From Thiotrichaceae bacterium (GTDB lineage Bacteria; Pseudomonadota; Gammaproteobacteria; Beggiatoales; Beggiatoaceae): DNA of 64,000 bases. The stretch lies in NCBI GenBank assembly GCA_028688145.1, contig JAQTYU010000001.1, forward strand, positions 392,284 through 456,283, read 5' to 3'. Positions 43,420-53,545 of the stretch are shown here, one piece after another; the first letter of the stretch is position 1; each line of letters starts with the position of its first letter. Under the pieces are notes generated by a model that did not search any database, was not told the origin of the DNA, and saw only the letters and a list, made by a program, of their open reading frames with translations. The position numbers and the translations under genes are program-made.

Positions 43420-44526
43420 ATGAATAAATCCATAAAACAATTGATTACCGAAGAAATAAAAGCTTTATCTCGCTTAAATAAAACCACACGTCCTTGGCAT
43501 ATCGCATTATTAGCAGCAGTGTGTACAGGAATTCCGTTGCTGTTAGGTTTATATTTTAATAACTTTCATGCAGGCATCATTGCTTGTCTTGCTGGCGTGA
43601 TGACTCTTTATATGCCCGCTACCGCATTGCCTAATCGTATGATTACCCTGTTAGCTTGTTCTTTTGGGTTTATGATTTCGCTCGCAGTGGGTATTTGTTT
43701 TAGTTTTAATCCTATTGTTTCTTCAATTGTTTTTGGATTATTTGCCTTAAGTATTCACTGGGTCATCTTATTTTTTAAAATCAAACCCCCAGGCAGTTTT
43801 TTCTTCATTTTGATTGCGTCAATTGCGGGTGGAATGCCTTTTGACCCGCATACAATTCCTGAGAAAATTGGTTTAATCGGTCTTGGAACGATGCTTTTCT
43901 GTTTATTAGCATTAATTTACAGTTTGTTGACGATTAAAAAAACTCAGCTCCAAGCATCTCACTCTAGTGCTTTAGTCATGACTAAGACCAAATATTCCTA
44001 TTTTGTGGATGCTTCCATTATGGGACTGTTTATGTTTGCTTCTTCGCTACTGGGTGGGTATTTATTAAAACTACAAAATCCCTATTGGATACCGATTTCC
44101 TGCGCGGCAATTATGCAAGGTACGAGTCTTTATCATGTCTGGCAAAAAACTATTCATCGTATTTTAGGGACTTTCATAGGCTTAGGTCTCAGTTGGATAT
44201 TGTTATTTGTGACTAAAACCCCGCTGGCAATCTGCATCAGCATTATTATCTTGCAATTTATTATTGAAATTTTGGTGGTCAAACATTATGCACTGGCTGC
44301 TATTTTCATTACACCCCTGACAATTTTACTGGCAGAAGCAGGAAATCCACTGTTAGATAATCCTGATATGCTGATTTCTACAAGATTTTTAGATATTGTT
44401 TTAGGAAGTTTTATCGGGGCAATCGGTGGTTGGTTGATTCATCACGAAAAATTGCGGCAACATGCGGTCTTCCAGCTTCGGAAAATCAGAGTGGCTCTTA
44501 AACGGCGGCAGCGTAAAGAACAATGA
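43420..44526 (+). CDS. FUSC-like multi-pass membrane protein
   Basis: 368 aa with about ten membrane segments in two halves separated by a hydrophilic stretch near 168-190. The second half contains NPYWIPISCAAIMQGTSLYH and a following RILGTFIGLGLSW, characteristic of the FUSC/aromatic acid exporter and fusaric-acid-resistance families; the C-terminus is strongly basic. It probably exports small aromatic or amphipathic compounds, but lacks the periplasmic adaptor and outer-membrane genes that accompany AaeAB-type pumps. No good ribosome site precedes the ATG. Confidence 0.82.
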   Translation: MNKSIKQLITEEIKALSRLNKTTRPWHIALLAAVCTGIPLLLGLYFNNFHAGIIACLAGVMTLYMPATALPNRMITLLACSFGFMISLAVGICFSFNPIVSSIVFGLFALSIHWVILFFKIKPPGSFFFILIASIAGGMPFDPHTIPEKIGLIGLGTMLFCLLALIYSLLTIKKTQLQASHSSALVMTKTKYSYFVDASIMGLFMFASSLLGGYLLKLQNPYWIPISCAAIMQGTSLYHVWQKTIHRILGTFIGLGLSWILLFVTKTPLAICISIIILQFIIEILVVKHYALAAIFITPLTILLAEAGNPLLDNPDMLISTRFLDIVLGSFIGAIGGWLIHHEKLRQHAVFQLRKIRVALKRRQRKEQ

Positions 44527-44542
44527 AGTGCTTAGGCTTAAC

Positions 44543-44656
44543 TGCGCCCCCAACCCTCTAAAGGGAGCTAAACAAACATAAAAGATTTTGCCTTTAAGTC
44601 CCCTTTAGGGGATTTAGGGGCTTCTTTAAAGCCTCCTTTAGTGGGTTGGGACGCAA
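44543..44656. repeat. CCCCCAACCC composite repeat
   Basis: Variant of the 22445-22563 family: GCGCCCCCAACCCTCTAAAGGG, then CCCCTTTAGGGGATTTAGGGG and TTTAGTGGGTTGGG. Confidence 0.8.
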
Positions 44657-44672
44657 TTAGATTTTATTTCAC

Positions 44673-44701
44673 TTGACATCCCCTTGTTATCCTTGTTAAA
44701 T
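44673..44701 (+). promoter_or_regulatory. Promoter of the cobalamin riboswitch-btuB transcript
   Basis: TTGACA (44673-44678), a 17-bp spacer, then TTAAAT (44696-44701), placed just upstream of the riboswitch 5' end. Confidence 0.7.
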
Positions 44702-44704
44702 CGA

Positions 44705-44890
44705 GCGTTTTGTTAAGGTAGCAAGCTTGCTTGCACGGGAAGTCGGTGAGAATCCGACACTGCCCCCGCAACGGTAAACTAAGTAAACAAGGTTCATCAT
44801 GCCACTGCACGCCTATTTCCGTGTGGGAAGGCGAATTTTGAGGGCTAAAGCCCGCTTACAAGTCCGGAGACCGACCTTCACAAACTAAAT
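44705..44890 (+). ncRNA. Cobalamin riboswitch
   Basis: Contains the conserved blocks of the adenosylcobalamin aptamer in order: GGGAAGTCGGTGAGAATCCGAC, then ACTGCCCCCGCAACGGTAA, a variable arm (GCACGCC...), and ACAAGTCCGGAGACCGACC, the last forming the 3' side of the aptamer core. Downstream, TGTCGGTTGCGGAGGGCAACGG could form the alternative expression hairpin. It should shut off the receptor gene when cobalamin is abundant. The boundaries are approximate. Confidence 0.95.
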
Positions 44891-45016
44891 AATAATGTCG
44901 GTTGCGGAGGGCAACGGACTGGATGAATGCGCCGCGACGGCTCTCACTTTTTGGAGTGGGATGTGCATCCTTTTCTCCCTTCCTCTCTGATGAATTCATA
45001 ATTAAGAGGAATTATT

Positions 45017-46804
45017 TTGAATAAGTCTTATTATTTTTTCCCCCTTTTATTGCCCAGCCTCAGCATTGCAGAAGGCATCGCGACCCAACCAGAAATGGTG
45101 GTGACCGCTACTCGCTCGGCACAAACCGTTGAAGAAACCCTTGCCTCGGTCACGGTGATTAATCGTGAACAAATCGAACATAGCCAACAGAGCACCTTGC
45201 CTGATATTTTACGCGGCTTGGCGGGCGTGGATATTGCCAGCAATGGCGGTTTAGGCAAAGCCAGCAGCGTGTTCATGCGCGGCACCAATTCCAATCAAAC
45301 CTTGGTGTTAATTGACGGAGTCAAAATCGGCTCAGCGACTTTGGGCTTGGCTGCCATCCAAGATATTCCGCTCGAACAAATTGAACGAATTGAAGTGGTA
45401 CGCGGCGCACGTTCCAGTTTATATGGTTCGGAAGCCATTGGCGGGGTGATTCAAATTTTTACCCGCGCAGGTGGTTCAGGGGAAGCAAAACCCAGTTTGA
45501 AGTTTGGCATGGGCTCTTATAAAACCCAACAAATGAGCCTTGGGGTTTCGGGTGCAGATGGGAATAGTTGGTATAGCCTGTATGGCAGCCGCATCAAAAG
45601 CGATGGCTATAATACTTGTCGTGGCAGTTTGACGGGCGGTTGTTTTACCGTAGAACCTGACAAAGATGGTTATAGCAATAATGCGTACACTGCACGTTTA
45701 GGGTATCGTTTCAGTCAAGATTTAAGTGTTGAAGCGCAGTCAATGCGGGTGAAGGGCACGAATCAATTTGATTCAACCTATAACAATCAAACCGATTTCA
45801 CCCAGCAAATTTCAGCGGTGAAAGTGTTGGCGGGGCTGCCTTCGACTTGGCAAATGAGTTTAAATCTCAGTAATAGCCGCGATGATCAAAGAAATTTTGG
45901 CAACGTTGCCGACACGTATTATAAAACGGATCGTAATGCCTGGACTTGGCAAAACAATATCGTGATTTCAAAAAATGAATCCTTGATTTTTGGCTACGAT
46001 CATCAAACTGATAAAGTGGATAGCACGACGGCTTATGCCCTCAGTTCCCGCGACAATGACGGCACGTTTGTACAATATCAATATCAATTCGGTAAGTTTG
46101 AAATGCTGCTCGGCGGGCGCAGAGACAAAAATGAACAGTTTGGCACGCATAAGACGGGCAACGTGTCGATGGGTTACAGTTTCAGTCCTGCGTTTCGCAG
46201 TTTCTTAGCGTATAGCACCGCTTTCCGCGCCCCAACGTTTAACGAATTGTACTATCCCAATTATGGCAATCCCGACATTAAGCCTGAAACTTCGCATAAT
46301 CTGGAATTGGGTTTTGCGGGGAAAATTCAGCAAGTGAATTGGGGTATCAATGCTTATCAAACTAAGATTGACCAGTTGATTGGTGGCTATCCGATTCAGA
46401 ATATTGATAAAGCGAAAATTCGCGGTTTAGAAAATACGCTGAGTTGGAAAGGGCAACAGTGGGATGCTTCTGCGATGTTTCAATGGCTGAAACCTGAAGA
46501 CGAAAAAACGGGGCGTTTATTGCCACGTCGGGCGCAACAAACCGCATCGCTGGAAACGGGCTATCGTATGGGCGCGTGGCGTTTGGCGGGCGGCGTGTTA
46601 GCGCAAAGCCATCGTTATGAAGATGCCGCGAATAAAGTGCGTTTGGGTGGCTACACCACGTTAAATGTACGCAGTGAATATGCCTTTGATCAACATTGGT
46701 CAGTGCAAGCGCGTTTAGACAATGCTTTAGATAAGGGTTATGAAACGGCGGCATTTTATCCCGCGATGGGGCGTACTTTCTTCTTCTCGGTGCGTTATCA
46801 ATAA
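45017..46804 (+). CDS. btuB: TonB-dependent vitamin B12 receptor, BtuB-like
   Basis: A 595-aa outer-membrane receptor. The signal peptide ends near residue 20 (IAEG/IA). The TonB box-plug region starts EMVVTATRSAQTVEETLA and the plug has VFMRGTNSNQTLVLIDGVKI and IERIEVVRGARSSLYGSEAIGG near 85-150. The barrel follows, ending in the outer-membrane-insertion aromatic FFFSVRYQ. The start is TTG with an AGAGGA site. Regulation by the upstream cobalamin riboswitch makes cobalamin or a related corrinoid the likely substrate. No BtuCDF genes are in the window; ExbB/ExbD at 1847-2912 could supply energy. Confidence 0.94.
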   Translation: MNKSYYFFPLLLPSLSIAEGIATQPEMVVTATRSAQTVEETLASVTVINREQIEHSQQSTLPDILRGLAGVDIASNGGLGKASSVFMRGTNSNQTLVLIDGVKIGSATLGLAAIQDIPLEQIERIEVVRGARSSLYGSEAIGGVIQIFTRAGGSGEAKPSLKFGMGSYKTQQMSLGVSGADGNSWYSLYGSRIKSDGYNTCRGSLTGGCFTVEPDKDGYSNNAYTARLGYRFSQDLSVEAQSMRVKGTNQFDSTYNNQTDFTQQISAVKVLAGLPSTWQMSLNLSNSRDDQRNFGNVADTYYKTDRNAWTWQNNIVISKNESLIFGYDHQTDKVDSTTAYALSSRDNDGTFVQYQYQFGKFEMLLGGRRDKNEQFGTHKTGNVSMGYSFSPAFRSFLAYSTAFRAPTFNELYYPNYGNPDIKPETSHNLELGFAGKIQQVNWGINAYQTKIDQLIGGYPIQNIDKAKIRGLENTLSWKGQQWDASAMFQWLKPEDEKTGRLLPRRAQQTASLETGYRMGAWRLAGGVLAQSHRYEDAANKVRLGGYTTLNVRSEYAFDQHWSVQARLDNALDKGYETAAFYPAMGRTFFFSVRYQ

Positions 46805-46816
46805 TAACTCATCTCA

Positions 46817-46849
46817 AGGACTGGTAGTCCTTTGAGGACTGCCAGTCCT
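46817..46849. repeat. REP-type palindrome (GGACTGGCAGTCC family), copy 2
   Basis: AGGACTGGTAGTCC-TTTGA-GGACTGCCAGTCCT just after the btuB stop; one base differs in the left arm from the copy at 18386-18418. Confidence 0.85.
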
Positions 46850-46888
46850 AAATTTATGCCACTTTTTGGAAAAATATGAGAAATTGTA

Positions 46889-46985
46889 GGTTGGGTTGGC
46901 GACAAGACAACCCAACAAAAAACAGAGTGCAAAATATGGTTGAGATTTGGGTTGATGTTGGGTTGCCGATGGCAATCCAACCTAC
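46889..46985. repeat. Imperfect inverted repeat (TAGGTTGGGTTG...CAACCTACG)
   Basis: TAGGTTGGGTTGGCGACAAGAC at the left and GGGTTGCCGATGGCAATCCAACCTA at the right, about 97 bp apart overall, with internal hairpins. An intergenic repeat of a type scattered in many proteobacterial genomes. Confidence 0.65.
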
Positions 46986-46995
46986 GCGACTAAAT

Positions 46996-47257
46996 CGTCG
47001 AGCGGAGCTTGACTTGCAAACATTCCCAAACAGATTTTGTTTTTAAGTCCCCTTTAGGGGCTTGGGGGCGCAGTTTACAACTCACACCCACTAATTTCCC
47101 GCACCAGCCCCACCGTTTCCACACTCACCGTCACAATTCGCTTAATCAGTTTAACGATATAGCTTTCATCTTCGAGATTATTCGGGTCATTGATGCCGCT
47201 GCGTTTTTCGTGTTCCCAAGCGTTGCTTGGGAACACATTCTTGGATGCGCTGCATCC
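46996..47257. repeat. Cluster of repeat fragments
   Basis: 46996-47038 resembles the AAAGCTTGAC...CATTCCCAAACAGA hairpin seen at 60359-60410; 47041-47074 is a CCCCTTTAGGGG...TTGGGGGCGCAG end; 47211-47257 is a TTCCCAAGCGTTGCTTGGGAA hairpin followed by a GATGCGCTGCATCC hairpin. No gene is supported here. Confidence 0.7.
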
Positions 47258-47261
47258 TGTA

Positions 47262-47362
47262 TAGAACCGATTTGGAATCATTAAAGAGAAGCGAGTTGTT
47301 TAATGATAAGCCTGATAAAGCACAGTTTGGTATTAGCGTTCTCAAGACTGCGCTCAAAGTTC
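47262..47362 (-). mobile_element. IS5-family (ATAGAACCG ends) relic, right end only
   Basis: The reversed right terminus TATAGAACCGATTTGGAATC plus the last codons of the transposase (KLCFIRLIIKQL region, minus strand). It is fused directly to an IS982-type fragment, so one element landed in or recombined with the other. Confidence 0.8.
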
Positions 47363-47774
47363 TTATTTAGCAATATTCAAGGAAGGTTTGTTATCCTGAT
47401 AAGAATAAGCGACCAAACCTGCAACAATATTAATCATATAATTGCTTAGTGAACGATGCCACGAGTGTTCTAGGTTAAAAATATTTTTCAATGGGTCATT
47501 AATAGTTTCTATAATACAACGCTTACGTAACAAGAGCTTATCAAAAGCAGTTAGTACTCTAGGCTTCATGTTTTTCTTTAAGGTGGTAATCAGTTCTATG
47601 TCATCTAAAGCGAGTAACTCGGAAATGCTTGAGACAGATGTTGATGACGGGTGTAAAACCATATAATCGTGTTAAATTCATGGTAGGCAAGCTCATTGAG
47701 AATTATAAAATAGAGACTTTATATTTTCTCAGATTTTATTCAGCTTGCCTTCCTTAGAGCTAACTCAGGTTAAT
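47363..47774 (-). mobile_element. IS982-type element, 3' half
   Basis: The minus-strand 99-aa frame (47363-47662) is the C-terminal half of an IS982 transposase: KPRVLTAFDKLLLRKRCIIET then LEHSWHRSLSNYMINIVAG. The element end is CTAACTCAGGTTA near 47760-47774. The N-terminal half is absent; a nearly identical fragment lies at 61811-62193. Confidence 0.83.
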
Positions 47775-47776
47775 GT

Positions 47777-48509
47777 AGGAGTTACGCAGTTGAAACAAGG
47801 TTGTACCTTGGAGAGAGAAGATAGTGTCTAATGGCATCACGTATAATCTGCATTTTAGCTTCAAACCAACTGTCACCTGTAGTGTAACTATAGGTTTCTA
47901 AACGCAGCCCGCAGGGCGAGCCTGACATTTATCCACACCACAGAACTGTTTAAGACCGCGATGATAATTCTCAATCGCCCATGTCTTTTCAGCGGTTGCC
48001 ACGCGTTCAAGCTCAGTCATGTTGAGATTACTGCTTGCCCAATGTTCAGCATCGCCGTTTGTAGCGATTGTTCTGAACACTTTAACAAAGCCATAGCCCA
48101 TGAGATGAACAACACGACCCTTATCACGGATAGCTAACCGCGCTATAGGCACATTCCCTGTGTTAGACGGTTTGATTTCAAGCGGGTCAGTCAATGCCAC
48201 TTCAAATCACGGATGAGTTTGAGATTAGGCTTTTGACTAAGCTTGCAAAGTGGTCGTTTTTGCTTAAGTTATCATGGGCTTTATCGTAGATACGATGCTC
48301 GCATGGAACATGTTTATCTCCATCCGTCCATAACAGCGTTAGGAGATTAATACCTTATGCGCAGGTGTATGGGTTGCACTCGATTTGCCTCAAGGCAGCT
48401 ATAGCTTTTCTGAGCTGCAACCAGAAAGTTTATATAATCGTATTCGTCATATCATTTCGGATTCATTCCCTTTTCAATGCCAGTTTTGCGACAACTGCGT
48501 AACTTCTAA
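47777..48509 (-). mobile_element. IS701-like element, deletion derivative
   Basis: Bounded by GGAGTTACGCAGTTG (left) and CAACTGCGTAACTTCT (right). Minus-strand transposase pieces are LLTLLWTDGDKHVPCEHRIYD (48230-48350 area) and, in the 47898-48200 frame, IRDKGRVVHLMGYGFVKVF...NYHRGLKQFCGVDKCQAR, the C-terminal catalytic-Glu region of IS701-type transposases. The pieces are out of frame or incomplete. The family name rests on remembered motif similarity. Confidence 0.7.
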
Positions 48510-48655
48510 ATCGATTGAATATATTATTAATTAATGGCTAAAATTTTATTTTAAGCGGATGCCTGCTTCATTTTTCCGCAATTTATTTACGGTACAGTGA
48601 CGATAATAACTCGCAAAGATTATACTAAACACAATTATATCTGAAGGAATGAACC

Positions 48656-49195
48656 ATGAAATTTTGTAGTCAATGTGCTGCCCCTGTCTCTTTAATTACT
48701 CCTGAAGGGGATACAAAAGCTCGTTTTGTCTGCTCAACTTGTTACACCATTCATTATCAAAATCCCAAAGTGGTGACGGGTTGTTTAGTCACTCATCAGG
48801 GAAAAGTATTGTTGTGTAAACGTGCAATTGAACCGCGCTATGGCTTGTGGACTGTGCCCGCAGGTTTTATGGAAAATAGGGAAACTTTAGAAGAAGCGGC
48901 TTGTCGTGAAACTTTGGAAGAAGCTGAGGCACGAGTCGAACAAGTTGAACTATACGCCGTGTTTAGCCTGTCACAAATAAGCCAAGTGTATGTATTATTT
49001 AAAAGCGAATTAAGTGCACCTTTTAACTATGGCGCGGGGATTGAGAGTTTAGAAGTCGCACTGTTTGCAGAACACGAAATTCCTTGGGGAGAATTAGCGT
49101 TTCCCATCGTGCGCAAAGTGTTGGAATATTATTTTCACGACCGCAAACAAGGTGTTTACCCTGTGCATTATGCTGATATTTATCGTGACGAATAA
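48656..49195 (+). CDS. Nudix hydrolase with N-terminal zinc ribbon
   Basis: 179 aa. The N-terminal zinc ribbon has FCSQCAAP (residues 3-10) and VCSTCYTIHYQNPK (near 25-38); the Nudix domain spans about 38-155. The Nudix box GFMENRETLEEAACRETLEEAEA (near 73-95) is intact except for Glu in place of the usual final Gly, a variation found in this zinc-ribbon subgroup. Likely substrate is ADP-ribose, NADH-type or a related dinucleotide, by analogy. A GAAGGA site precedes the ATG. It is monocistronic and convergent with grxD. Confidence 0.9.
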   Translation: MKFCSQCAAPVSLITPEGDTKARFVCSTCYTIHYQNPKVVTGCLVTHQGKVLLCKRAIEPRYGLWTVPAGFMENRETLEEAACRETLEEAEARVEQVELYAVFSLSQISQVYVLFKSELSAPFNYGAGIESLEVALFAEHEIPWGELAFPIVRKVLEYYFHDRKQGVYPVHYADIYRDE

Positions 49196-49201
49196 AATCT
49201 A

Positions 49202-49222
49202 GGAGGCGGTTTCGACCGCCTC
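49202..49222. terminator. Hairpin terminator between convergent genes
   Basis: GGAGGCGGT-TTCG-ACCGCCTCC: perfect 9-bp stem with a stable TTCG tetraloop. It lacks a long T run, so its efficiency is uncertain. Confidence 0.7.
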
Positions 49223-49241
49223 CCAAACTTTATTAAACTCG

Positions 49242-49571
49242 TTAGGCTGCTGTATTTTTCTGAGTAGCTGCTGCAATCATGGGTTTTAAATCCCCACTTT
49301 CAAACATTTCAACTGTAATATCACAGCCCCCGATTAATTCACCGCCCACATAAATTTGTGGGAAAGTGGGCCAATCGGCATAGCGGGGCAGATTATTCAT
49401 AATTTGAAGATCAGCTAATACATTGACAAAAGCAAAGGGAAATTCACATTTTTTCAATGCCTCAACAGCACGAGCAGAAAATCCGCATTGTGGTGCGTCA
49501 GGCGTGCCTTTCATGTAAATCACCACAGCATTTGATGTGACTTGTTCACGAATACGATCTAATACATCCAT
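49242..49571 (-). CDS. grxD: Monothiol glutaredoxin Grx4 type
   Basis: 109-aa CGFS-type glutaredoxin that holds and transfers [2Fe-2S] clusters with glutathione. The active-site segment is KGTPDAPQCGFSARAV (residues 21-36), with downstream WPTFPQIYVGGELIGGCDI near 67-85 providing glutathione contacts. Length and motif match GrxD of E. coli. A GAGGAG site precedes the ATG. It stands between a Nudix gene and guaB and is likely expressed on its own. Confidence 0.96.
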   Translation of the reverse strand: MDVLDRIREQVTSNAVVIYMKGTPDAPQCGFSARAVEALKKCEFPFAFVNVLADLQIMNNLPRYADWPTFPQIYVGGELIGGCDITVEMFESGDLKPMIAAATQKNTAA

Positions 49572-49688
49572 AGTAATCTCCTCAGAGATAAGGCGAAAAC
49601 AGGTTTCGCGACATTAAAAACGGGATAAACAGGCTTAGTATAAACGGGTGTGCTGTGAATTCACACCGCGTGAGCATTAGGGTTTTAA

Positions 49689-49770
49689 CTGCGCCCCCAA
49701 CCCCCTAAAGGGGGCTAAAGACTAAATAATTAATTTTTAAAGTCCCCTTTAGGGGATTTAGGGGCGCAGT
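49689..49770. repeat. CCCCCAACCCCC composite repeat
   Basis: GCGCCCCCAACCCCCTAAAG...CCCCTTTAGGGGATTTAGGGGCGC, with complementary outer arms, just downstream of the guaB stop; member of the family at 22445-22563. Confidence 0.88.
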
Positions 49771-49776
49771 AAAGCT

Positions 49777-51781
<2,005 letters not shown>

Positions 51782-52882
51782 ATGGGTACTCCCGAACTTG
51801 CTATTGAACAATACACCGCACTCAGTGATGAGGTTTGTGATGCGCGCATTCGTGCGGCAAAACAAGCTTTAGGAGACCGCCTTGTGATTTTAGGGCATCA
51901 CTATCAGCGTGCCGAAGTGTTTAAATATTCTGATCTTTCAGGAGATTCGCTGAAATTATCCCGCGAAGCTGCGAAATCTGCCGCCGAATATATCGTGTTT
52001 TGTGGCGTGCATTTCATGGCAGAAGTCGCGGATATTATGAGCCGTCCTGAACAAATTTCGATTTTGCCCGACCTTGCCGCAGGCTGTTCGATGGCAGACA
52101 TGGCGAACCTTTCCAAAGTGGAACGCGCATGGAAAGAGCTTTCCGAGGTGCTGGATGCGGATACGCAAATTACGCCTGTGACTTATATTAACTCGGCGGC
52201 GGATTTGAAAGCGTTTTGCGGCAAACATCAAGGCGTAGTTTGCACCTCCAGCAATGCCCGCCAAGTCTTGGAATGGGCATTTTCACAGCGCGAAAAAGTG
52301 TTATTTTTCCCCGACCAACATTTAGGGCGCAATACGGGTTATCGCATGGGCATTCCCTTGGAAGAAATGGTGACTTGGGATTTTAACCAGCCCCGTGGCG
52401 GTTTGAGCGTCGAACAAATTCGTAACGCAAAAATAATTTTGTGGAAAGGATTTTGCTCGGTGCATCAATTATTTCAGCCGCAACATATTGATGCGTTTCT
52501 GGAAAAATATCCCGAAACCAAAGTGATTTCTCACCCTGAATGTTCGTTTGAAGTCTGTGCGAAATCCGATGAAGTTGGTTCGACCGAGTACATTATCAAA
52601 ACCGTGAAAGCCGCGCCCGCAGGTACGCGCTGGTTGGTGGGAACGGAATTAAATTTGGTCAAACGTTTGGCGGAAGAAGTTGCGGCGGAAGGGAAACATG
52701 TGCATTTCATGTCGCCCACGATGTGCATGTGTTCGACGATGTACCGTACTGACCCGCAGCATTTACTCTGGGTGTTGGAAAATTTGGTGAAGGGTAAAGT
52801 GGTCAATCAAGTGAAAGTTGCCGCCCAAGAAACCGAATTAGCGCGGGCTGCCTTACAACAAATGTTTGATGTGTCGCCTTAA
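51782..52882 (+). CDS. nadA: Quinolinate synthase A
   Basis: [4Fe-4S] enzyme condensing iminoaspartate with dihydroxyacetone phosphate to quinolinate in NAD synthesis. 366 aa. The N-terminal VILGHHYQRAEVFKYSDLSG (near 34-53) is the family signature; cluster cysteines are in AAGCSMADMA (near 100-109), HPECSFEVCAK (near 251-261) and MCMCSTMYRT (near 318-327). Belongs to the NadA class with several C-terminal cysteines. nadB and nadC are elsewhere. Confidence 0.96.
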   Translation: MGTPELAIEQYTALSDEVCDARIRAAKQALGDRLVILGHHYQRAEVFKYSDLSGDSLKLSREAAKSAAEYIVFCGVHFMAEVADIMSRPEQISILPDLAAGCSMADMANLSKVERAWKELSEVLDADTQITPVTYINSAADLKAFCGKHQGVVCTSSNARQVLEWAFSQREKVLFFPDQHLGRNTGYRMGIPLEEMVTWDFNQPRGGLSVEQIRNAKIILWKGFCSVHQLFQPQHIDAFLEKYPETKVISHPECSFEVCAKSDEVGSTEYIIKTVKAAPAGTRWLVGTELNLVKRLAEEVAAEGKHVHFMSPTMCMCSTMYRTDPQHLLWVLENLVKGKVVNQVKVAAQETELARAALQQMFDVSP

Positions 52883-52891
52883 GTAATTCTA

Positions 52892-52921
52892 AAGAAGCCC
52901 CCAACCCCCTAAAGGGGGCTT
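52892..52921. repeat. CCCCCAACCCCC repeat, single block
   Basis: AAGCCCCCAACCCCCTAAAGGGGGCTT between the convergent nadA and ubiX genes; a hairpin that may terminate both. Confidence 0.85.
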
Positions 52922-52930
52922 GTTTAAAAC

Positions 52931-53545
52931 CTAATCCGATTCTAAACCCCATCTCGGCTGCAATTCATGCACAATGTCGAGATGGTCTAAAATTCTTGCC
53001 ACCATAAAATCAACTAAATCCTCAATTTTTTCAGGACGTTGATAAAAGGCAGGATTCGCAGGCATAATCACCGCGCCCATCTTCGCCAAACGCAACATAT
53101 TTTCTAAATGAATCACAGAAAATGGGGTTTCGCGCACCACCAGCACCAATTTACGATGTTCTTTCAACATGACATCGGCGGCGCGTTCAATTAAATTACG
53201 ACTTGCCCCACACGACACCGCACTCAAGGTACCCACAGTGCACGGACAAATCACCATCGCCTGCGGAGCCGCACTACCACTGGCAATCGGTGCAGTCCAT
53301 TCTTCCCGCCCAAAAACTTCTAATTGCCCTTCTTCAGCGTGATAACGTTCCGTGAGCAGGGCTTGAATATCTGCGGCGCGGGCGGGCAAACTTAAATCAG
53401 TTTCCATTTTAATCACGATTTGCGCAGGCGCAGACAGCACCAAATGCACATGGCAATTTGCCCGCAACAATTGCTCGAGCAAGCGTAAACCGTATGCCGC
53501 GCCCGACGCGCCCGTCATTGCCAAAGTAATTCGTGCTTGTTCCAT
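52931..53545 (-). CDS. ubiX: Flavin prenyltransferase UbiX
   Basis: Makes prenylated FMN, the cofactor of the decarboxylase UbiD in ubiquinone synthesis. 204 aa with TGASGAAYGLRLLEQLL (near 11-27), the flavin-binding PQAMVICPCTVGTLSAVS near 93-110, and VLVVRETPFSVIHLENM near 133-149. Slightly longer than the usual 190 aa because of the C-terminal tail. Its ATG shares one base with the mpl stop (TAATG), so translation is coupled to the wall-recycling gene. Confidence 0.95.
   Translation of the reverse strand: MEQARITLAMTGASGAAYGLRLLEQLLRANCHVHLVLSAPAQIVIKMETDLSLPARAADIQALLTERYHAEEGQLEVFGREEWTAPIASGSAAPQAMVICPCTVGTLSAVSCGASRNLIERAADVMLKEHRKLVLVVRETPFSVIHLENMLRLAKMGAVIMPANPAFYQRPEKIEDLVDFMVARILDHLDIVHELQPRWGLESD

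Noticed and set aside
47898-48200. Functional transposase gene
   Set aside because: Only a C-terminal fragment; the N-terminal segments are in other frames and the ends enclose a deleted element.
48296-48540. Plus-strand frame with VALDLPQGSYSFSELQPES
   Set aside because: Reads well for about 55 codons but lies on the strand opposite the IS701-like transposase N-terminus, has no good start and is repeated with the element end.
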